DNA from: a virus
Direction: 5' to 3' (one strand)
DNA: 44,551 nucleotides
Virus record (IMG/VR): IMGVR_UViG_3300010354_000162
Coordinates: 1-44,551 of that record
Below are positions 40,209-44,551 of the stretch, in pieces. The position numbers were made by a program, and so were the translations under genes. Each line of letters opens with the position of its first letter. The first letter of the stretch is position 1. The notes below the pieces were generated by a model, which did not search any database, was not told the origin of the DNA, and saw nothing but the letters and a program-made list of their open reading frames with translations.

Positions 40209-41405
40209 ATGGGCGGAAATGTAAATATTGTGGGACCTTCAGGCAAGTCTTACAGAGTGGATAAACCAGACTTTAGAAAGATCGATAGGACTCAGTTTAA
40301 GAAGTCTTTTGTTGATGCTTTTAAAGTTCTTGACAAGTTACATGCGAAGAAGTTTGGAACACCAATCTGGCCCGCAAAGACTCGTGATACCCTACTAAAC
40401 ACAGGAGAGGCATTCAATGGTTCTTCTGAGCATTTATTCGGAAATAGACTTTCTGACGAAGAGATAAATGAATACAAGCCAACATTCGGCGACATAGACT
40501 TGACAGTTCCGAAGGAGAACTTTAAGACTCTTTTTGAGCTTCTTGATGAAATTACAGGGAAGAAGCTAAATTCTTCGGTTTCATACGTCGATAAAAAAGC
40601 AGGTATTGGCGGAGAGCAGATCAATTGTCTCTTCACGTATTCAGACGGAAATAATCCTCAGCTTTATGTTCAGATTGATTTTGAGTCCGTAGACTATGAA
40701 TCAGGATCTCCGAACGAGTTTGCAAAGTTTGGTCACTCTTCTTCTTGGGAAGATACAAAAAGCAGCATTAAAGGAGTATTTCACAAATATATTCTGAGAT
40801 GTCTTGCTACAGTTGTTTCACTGAAACGAGATGTAGTTCTTCTCACAAGAACGAGTCCGCTCGACCCACCTGAAAAGGTCAAGGTGTCGAAGACCACAAA
40901 TCCTGTAAGGCTTCTTTCATTTTCAGTCGACAAAGGCCTAAGAACAAAGTTTACCCAGCAATTTCACAAGGACGGAACACCTGTGATTGTAAACGGAATG
41001 GAGGCGTACAAGGAGATTCCTGCTGGTGATGACGTTAGATCGAAAAAAGAAATTTTTAGACTGCTCTTTGGAGACAATCCTGTCGGAAATGAGCTGAATC
41101 TTCTAGATTCCTACCTTGGCCTTCTGCAATTAATGCAGGATCACTTCGACGACAATCAGATTGAAGAAGTATACCTTGACTTTATAGGATTTAAATTATA
41201 TGGAAAAGAAGGCCAGGCCCTCGACGCAACAAGCTCTGAAGGTGACATGTCAGCCAAGATGCCTGCAATAGCTGCATTTAGAAATAAATTTCCCTTTCTT
41301 CAAAAGCATGACAGACATCTCGAAGACTTGCAAGAAGACTATTATAAGTCCTACAAGGTCAGATCAGAATCTTTGAGAATATGGAGAAACTTGCTAGATG
41401 CTTGA
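40209..41405 (+). CDS. Predicted nucleotidyltransferase (pol-beta fold)
   Basis: The protein has 398 residues. The motif GSSEHLFG (71-78) followed by FGDIDLTVP (D95, D97) fits the G-S ... D-x-D signature of the polymerase-beta nucleotidyltransferase fold, with a longer spacer than usual. A later acidic strand, LYVQIDFESVDYE, could supply the third carboxylate. The C-terminal half is helical with VYLDFIGFKLYGKEGQ. Such folds add nucleotides to RNA ends, proteins or small molecules. It overlaps the ligase-adenylyltransferase gene by eight bases, so a shared pathway is likely. The SD is AAGGAC. The catalytic call is moderate. Confidence 0.55.
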   Translation: MGGNVNIVGPSGKSYRVDKPDFRKIDRTQFKKSFVDAFKVLDKLHAKKFGTPIWPAKTRDTLLNTGEAFNGSSEHLFGNRLSDEEINEYKPTFGDIDLTVPKENFKTLFELLDEITGKKLNSSVSYVDKKAGIGGEQINCLFTYSDGNNPQLYVQIDFESVDYESGSPNEFAKFGHSSSWEDTKSSIKGVFHKYILRCLATVVSLKRDVVLLTRTSPLDPPEKVKVSKTTNPVRLLSFSVDKGLRTKFTQQFHKDGTPVIVNGMEAYKEIPAGDDVRSKKEIFRLLFGDNPVGNELNLLDSYLGLLQLMQDHFDDNQIEEVYLDFIGFKLYGKEGQALDATSSEGDMSAKMPAIAAFRNKFPFLQKHDRHLEDLQEDYYKSYKVRSESLRIWRNLLDA

Positions 41406-43068
41406 CATATCGATCAAAGCCCTTCAAAAGGCAATTACTAACCCGAAAAAAGCTTCTGACTTTATAAGAAAACACATAGTCGCTGTAGAAAAGATCGACG
41501 GAACTAAGCTGACACTTATAAGGAACGACAGTCCTTTTGATCCCAAAGATTACTCCAAGAACTGGATAGTTTCCTACAAGGGAAATGTAATATATTCAAC
41601 GGAATTCAAGGGGTTAGAAAAAAGAGAAAAGGACATAAAGGCAACAGCGCTTGGCACGTCACAGTACAAATTTGTTCATGACCATCTGAAAAAAGTTCAC
41701 CCAGGGACATCGCAGATACCGGTTAACACTGAGTTTTTTATAGAGTTTGTACAGAACAAGCCTACAGTTACACGTGACTATGCGAAAAAGCATGGCATGT
41801 ATTTGGTAGGATTCGGTCCTACAAAATATGCTGTTTCTAGAGGTCAACTATTTTCTTCTTCTAACTTCGTGGATTCACCTGAAGAGCTTGAATCCTACAG
41901 GAAGATGTTAAAGCTTGGTTCATTCCCTGTTGTGTTTGACGGAAATCTGTCTTCTCGCAAATCGATTCTTGACGGATGCATTGATGCTGGGCTGAAGAGC
42001 TTATTTCAGCAGGGCTTTGATAGTACTGACTTCTCTGATCCGATGTCTATCGTTAATCTAACTGCAAATTCTTTTTCACAGTTAGAATCCTCCCTCGGCG
42101 GAGCTGCCGAGGGAGTTGTCATACAAATAGGAGACGATGAAGTATCTGAAAAGCAACTAATTAAAGTTCTTGCTTCGGATCAGCATAGCAAAGATGTCAG
42201 GGCGGCAAAGGCTGCCAGATCAAAAGGAACCGCAGACGAAGAGACGTTGTACTGGCGCGCTGTTAATGAATTGGTTGATGGAATTTTAGACAATCTTCCC
42301 CGCGGCAAACCAGAAGAGATGCTTGATAAACTTTCTAGTATTGCTTATAGCCTAGAAGACTTGCCTGAACACCCAGTAAAATCAAAGATAAATGTACAGG
42401 AAGACATTCTTCTCACAGCAAAATTGCGCCTTCTAAGCACGGGTACGCATCGAGCGAATAAAGTTGCTGTCATTCCGATGGCTGCAAAGCCATTTCATTC
42501 TGGACATGACTCTCTCATTAAGCAAGCCATTGCTGACGGAAATGACTCCATCATAATTTTTGTTTCAACTGGCGGCAGAGAGGAAATAACTGCTGAGGAC
42601 ATGATACCTCTCTGGCGCGACTATTATATTCCTGGCATATCAGAAGAATATGGAGATAAAGTTGTAATTAGATTCTCTGATTCTCCAATGAGAGAGGCAG
42701 TTTTAGTAGCTCGTGATCTTGTCAACAGGGGAAAGAAGACGATTGTCAGGCTTTATGGAGGAATAGACTCGGCAGGAGAAAACGAGGCACAGCAGCGAGT
42801 AGACACCATAACCCAGAAAAATCCTGAACTAAAAGATAGAATACTTGCTGCCGGTGTAAAGAGATCGGGAACAGGAGGCGTAAGCGGAACAGCTATGCGC
42901 CAGTATCTGTCTTCGGGAGACTCCAAGTCATTCATCAAGAATCTTCCAGATTGGCTTGGAAAAGAAGGGAAGCTAGGTGTGTGGAAAACTATGTCAAAAA
43001 TAGCTTCTTCGAGACTCGCTGTTGAAAACTTGATTAGGACTTATGTAAGATCAACATTGACTTCATGA
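41398..43068 (+). CDS. Fusion: RNA/DNA ligase-like adenylation domain + HxGH adenylyltransferase domain
   Basis: The protein has 556 residues. The N-terminal half has covalent nucleotidyltransferase motifs: I EKIDGTKL (K32 would be the AMP-Lys), IIIa EFFIEF (112-117), IV AEGVV (237-241) and V KQLIKV (252-257). The C-terminal half is a nucleotidylyltransferase of the HxGH superfamily: VIPMAAKPFHSGHDSLI (H367, H370) and the ISGTxxR-like block VSGTAMR (495-501), as in NMN adenylyltransferase/NadM. Ligases of this group seal RNA or DNA nicks; the second domain makes NAD-like dinucleotides or activates a nucleotide. Neighbours (nucleotidyltransferase, HAD phosphatase, phosphoesterase) suggest RNA repair or NAD salvage. 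Confidence 0.75.
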   Translation: MLDISIKALQKAITNPKKASDFIRKHIVAVEKIDGTKLTLIRNDSPFDPKDYSKNWIVSYKGNVIYSTEFKGLEKREKDIKATALGTSQYKFVHDHLKKVHPGTSQIPVNTEFFIEFVQNKPTVTRDYAKKHGMYLVGFGPTKYAVSRGQLFSSSNFVDSPEELESYRKMLKLGSFPVVFDGNLSSRKSILDGCIDAGLKSLFQQGFDSTDFSDPMSIVNLTANSFSQLESSLGGAAEGVVIQIGDDEVSEKQLIKVLASDQHSKDVRAAKAARSKGTADEETLYWRAVNELVDGILDNLPRGKPEEMLDKLSSIAYSLEDLPEHPVKSKINVQEDILLTAKLRLLSTGTHRANKVAVIPMAAKPFHSGHDSLIKQAIADGNDSIIIFVSTGGREEITAEDMIPLWRDYYIPGISEEYGDKVVIRFSDSPMREAVLVARDLVNRGKKTIVRLYGGIDSAGENEAQQRVDTITQKNPELKDRILAAGVKRSGTGGVSGTAMRQYLSSGDSKSFIKNLPDWLGKEGKLGVWKTMSKIASSRLAVENLIRTYVRSTLTS

Positions 43069-43622
43069 GTATTTTCTTCTCATCTGACCATCATTTCTTT
43101 CACTCTAACATAATCAAGTATTGCAATCGACCTTTTTCAGACGTCGATTGCATGAATGCTGACATGATTTGTCGATGGAACACCACGGTCGGTAAAGATG
43201 ACTCAGTCATATATTGTGGCGATTTGTCTGCTGGTCTTGGAAAAAGGGAAGAAAATTTGAGGGAAGTTATCCGATCTCTTAATGGAAGAAAATTCCTCGT
43301 GAGAGGCAACCACGATCATCAGACTGATGATTGGTATGAAGCGTCAGGATTCGAAAAAGTTTTTGAACGACTTGAGCTGGGTGGTGTTTTGGTAATTCAT
43401 TACCCACTCATGACAGCTCAAGATTTCGGCGTTAATCTTGACGAGATTGGTGAAATAGAGCACGTCGTTCACGGTCACACACATCACGCTAGCACTCCCA
43501 ATCACGAGAATCACTTTAATGTTGCCGTTGACAGAAATGATTTCTTCCCTGTCGACTATAGAAAAGCAATACCTGATCATCTTCAAACACAGTTCATTGA
43601 CGCTGTTTCTTGTTTATTGTAA
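43065..43622 (+). CDS. Calcineurin-like metallophosphoesterase
   Basis: The protein has 185 residues. All five metal-site motifs are visible: SDHHFFH (D8, H10), CGDL (G52-D53), GNHDH (81-85), VIHYP (H112) and GHTHH (137-141). The opening IFFSSDHHFFHSNIIKY(C)NRPF is that of a family often annotated as phosphoesterases in phages. It hydrolyses phosphomonoesters or diesters, possibly 2',3'-cyclic phosphates. It overlaps the ligase fusion gene (ATGA), and so is probably part of the same end-processing or nucleotide pathway. Confidence 0.85.
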   Translation: MSIFFSSDHHFFHSNIIKYCNRPFSDVDCMNADMICRWNTTVGKDDSVIYCGDLSAGLGKREENLREVIRSLNGRKFLVRGNHDHQTDDWYEASGFEKVFERLELGGVLVIHYPLMTAQDFGVNLDEIGEIEHVVHGHTHHASTPNHENHFNVAVDRNDFFPVDYRKAIPDHLQTQFIDAVSCLL

Positions 43623-43640
43623 TATCGTCCTCTTGCAGTC

Positions 43641-43649
43641 TATAATGAC
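43641..43649 (+). promoter_or_regulatory. Candidate promoter box TATAATGAC
   Basis: It lies 29 bases before ATG 43679 in a 56-base gap. A GGAG SD follows. No well-spaced -35 (TTGCAG is two bases away). Confidence 0.4.
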
Positions 43650-43678
43650 GCTAAGCCGCAACTCTTTTTGGAGAAACC

Positions 43679-44551
43679 ATGCCCATCAATAAAGATCTAG
43701 AACCAATCGAACTCCCAATGGTCCTCAAGTTCGGTCAAGAACCGAAGACCACTTTCCTTAACAACCTCGACGCTCTCAAAGTGGAGCTAGTCGATCACCC
43801 GACCCGCCAACAGGCATGGAACGTGGCATGGCACTACGTCAAGGCCACCTGGGCAGATCGCCCAGACATCGACCCGACTGAAGGAGTGTCGCAGCAGGAA
43901 CTCTCCAAGAACCTCGAGGACGTATTTGGTGGGCGCACTCTTCCTGCTCCAATGGAGTGCCTCGGCTTCACGTTCCGTCTCAGCGGCCTGTCCTTCCAGG
44001 AGGTGACTCACATCATTCGCCACCGTGCAGGTACTTTCGCTGCACAGTGCACGGGTGATCGCGACCTCCGTGATGACGACGTGGTCGTTCCGGAACCCGT
44101 GCAGAACTCGCCCGACTTCCTTCGCCGCTGGGAGAAGATCGTAAACGACTCCAAGGAACTTTACGCTGAGATGGTCGACTCCAAGGCGGTCTCCATGATG
44201 GATGCCCGACTCATCCTCCCGAAGTGCATGACCTCGTTCTACTACATGCGACTGTCGCTCAAGGACCTCATCGGTTTCATTTACCAGCGCATGGACACGC
44301 AGATCCAGCCTGCTGCTGACAACCTCCTCGCCTCGAGAATGGCCGTAGAAGTCGCCAAGGTGATTCCTGAGTTCACGTCGGTGATCGACTTCAACAAGCC
44401 CGATATGCACTACATCAAGACCTTCCGCGTGAAGGAAGGTGACAAGTTCGTGTCCCGTGGCACTAACCTCTACTGGCCTATTCCAAAGAACGACAAGTTC
44501 GAGTTCCACCCGAACGACACGATCTACCAGTGCACGAGGGAGGAGATCAAT
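43679..44551 (+). CDS. ThyX-like protein, divergent second copy (3' end cut off)
   Basis: The frame runs 291 codons from ATG 43679 (SD TGGAGA) to the window end without a stop. The ThyX core can be followed: FTFRLSGLSFQEVTHIIRHR with RHR at 114-116, then AGTFAAQC so that C124 stands where the usual RHRx7S has Ser, then RDL; MMDARLILPKCMTSFYYMRL (AR..LP ... R) and FIYQRMDTQIQPAADNLLA. A ~90-residue N-terminal and a >70-residue C-terminal extension are unusual. It is unlike the standard ThyX at 29533, so a different substrate (another dUMP reaction or a modified pyrimidine) is possible. Codons are very C-rich compared with its neighbours, suggesting high expression or other origin. Confidence 0.6.
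   Translation, partial: MPINKDLEPIELPMVLKFGQEPKTTFLNNLDALKVELVDHPTRQQAWNVAWHYVKATWADRPDIDPTEGVSQQELSKNLEDVFGGRTLPAPMECLGFTFRLSGLSFQEVTHIIRHRAGTFAAQCTGDRDLRDDDVVVPEPVQNSPDFLRRWEKIVNDSKELYAEMVDSKAVSMMDARLILPKCMTSFYYMRLSLKDLIGFIYQRMDTQIQPAADNLLASRMAVEVAKVIPEFTSVIDFNKPDMHYIKTFRVKEGDKFVSRGTNLYWPIPKNDKFEFHPNDTIYQCTREEIN

Noticed and set aside
43787-44509. 240-codon open frame on the minus strand
   Set aside because: It lies opposite the ThyX-like gene that runs off the window; the plus-strand frame has recognisable motifs, an SD and strong codon bias, which creates the open antisense frame.
1-44551. tRNA genes, integrase, attachment sites, insertion sequences
   Set aside because: No cloverleaf-like CCA-proximal sequence, recombinase motif or flanked transposase was seen by eye; a tRNA scan would be needed to exclude tRNAs fully.

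Overview
The window is a segment of a large, lytic-looking tailed phage with a contractile tail (T4-like myovirus). It carries a gp19-type tail tube protein, a gp26-like baseplate assembly protein, a 1218-residue tape measure protein, a gp53/LysM-like baseplate protein, a gp32-type single-strand DNA-binding protein and a DnaB/gp41-type helicase. Several accessory genes (class II ribonucleotide reductase, ThyX, Hsp20, glycine-rich adhesins, small proteins starting with an LRxIIxEE-like peptide) are typical of phages of marine or freshwater bacteria. I see no integrase, repressor, tRNA, rRNA or CRISPR. The host cannot be read from the sequence. Genes are tightly packed, often with ATGA or TAATG overlaps, and no stretch over 300 bases lacks a gene.

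Layout. 1-1356: end of the tail tube gene, then an AT-rich free-standing endonuclease gene. 1407-5421, minus strand: a receptor-binding cluster of six genes; four share an N-terminal peptide and three of those are polyglycine adhesins. 5582-17299, plus strand: tail and baseplate morphogenesis. 17338-28779: replication and nucleotides (short family A DNA polymerase, HD hydrolase, SSB, RecA, trimeric dUTPase, actin-like ATPase, 5' nuclease, helicase, NrdJ). 28802-31519: two small proteins, ThyX, dTMP kinase, a small protein and Hsp20. 31614-38797: accessory region with an Ala-rich protein, DNA methyltransferase, S66 LD-carboxypeptidase, HNH endonuclease, a Dps/ferritin-like protein and many proteins with a basic amphipathic N-terminus ending in (I/L)xE. 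38852-44551: a dUTPase-like protein, its paralogue fused to a HAD phosphatase, a predicted nucleotidyltransferase, a ligase-adenylyltransferase fusion, a metallophosphoesterase and the start of a second, divergent ThyX-like gene.

How it fits together. NrdJ supplies deoxynucleotides without a second subunit. Dut, the dUTPase-2-like proteins, ThyX and Tmk steer uridine nucleotides to dTTP. Polymerase, 5' nuclease, helicase, SSB and RecA make a replication/recombination set. The most unusual material lies in 28.8-44.5 kb: (i) a set of proteins that look as if they carry a capsid-targeting/prohead-protease peptide, possibly including a Dps protein; (ii) an LD-carboxypeptidase; (iii) a nucleic-acid end-repair or NAD-type module (HAD phosphatase, nucleotidyltransferase, ligase-adenylyltransferase, phosphoesterase); (iv) a second ThyX-like enzyme with an altered signature; and (v) a hairpin that covers the hsp20 ribosome-binding site.

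All functional calls rest on reading motifs by eye; no database search was run.
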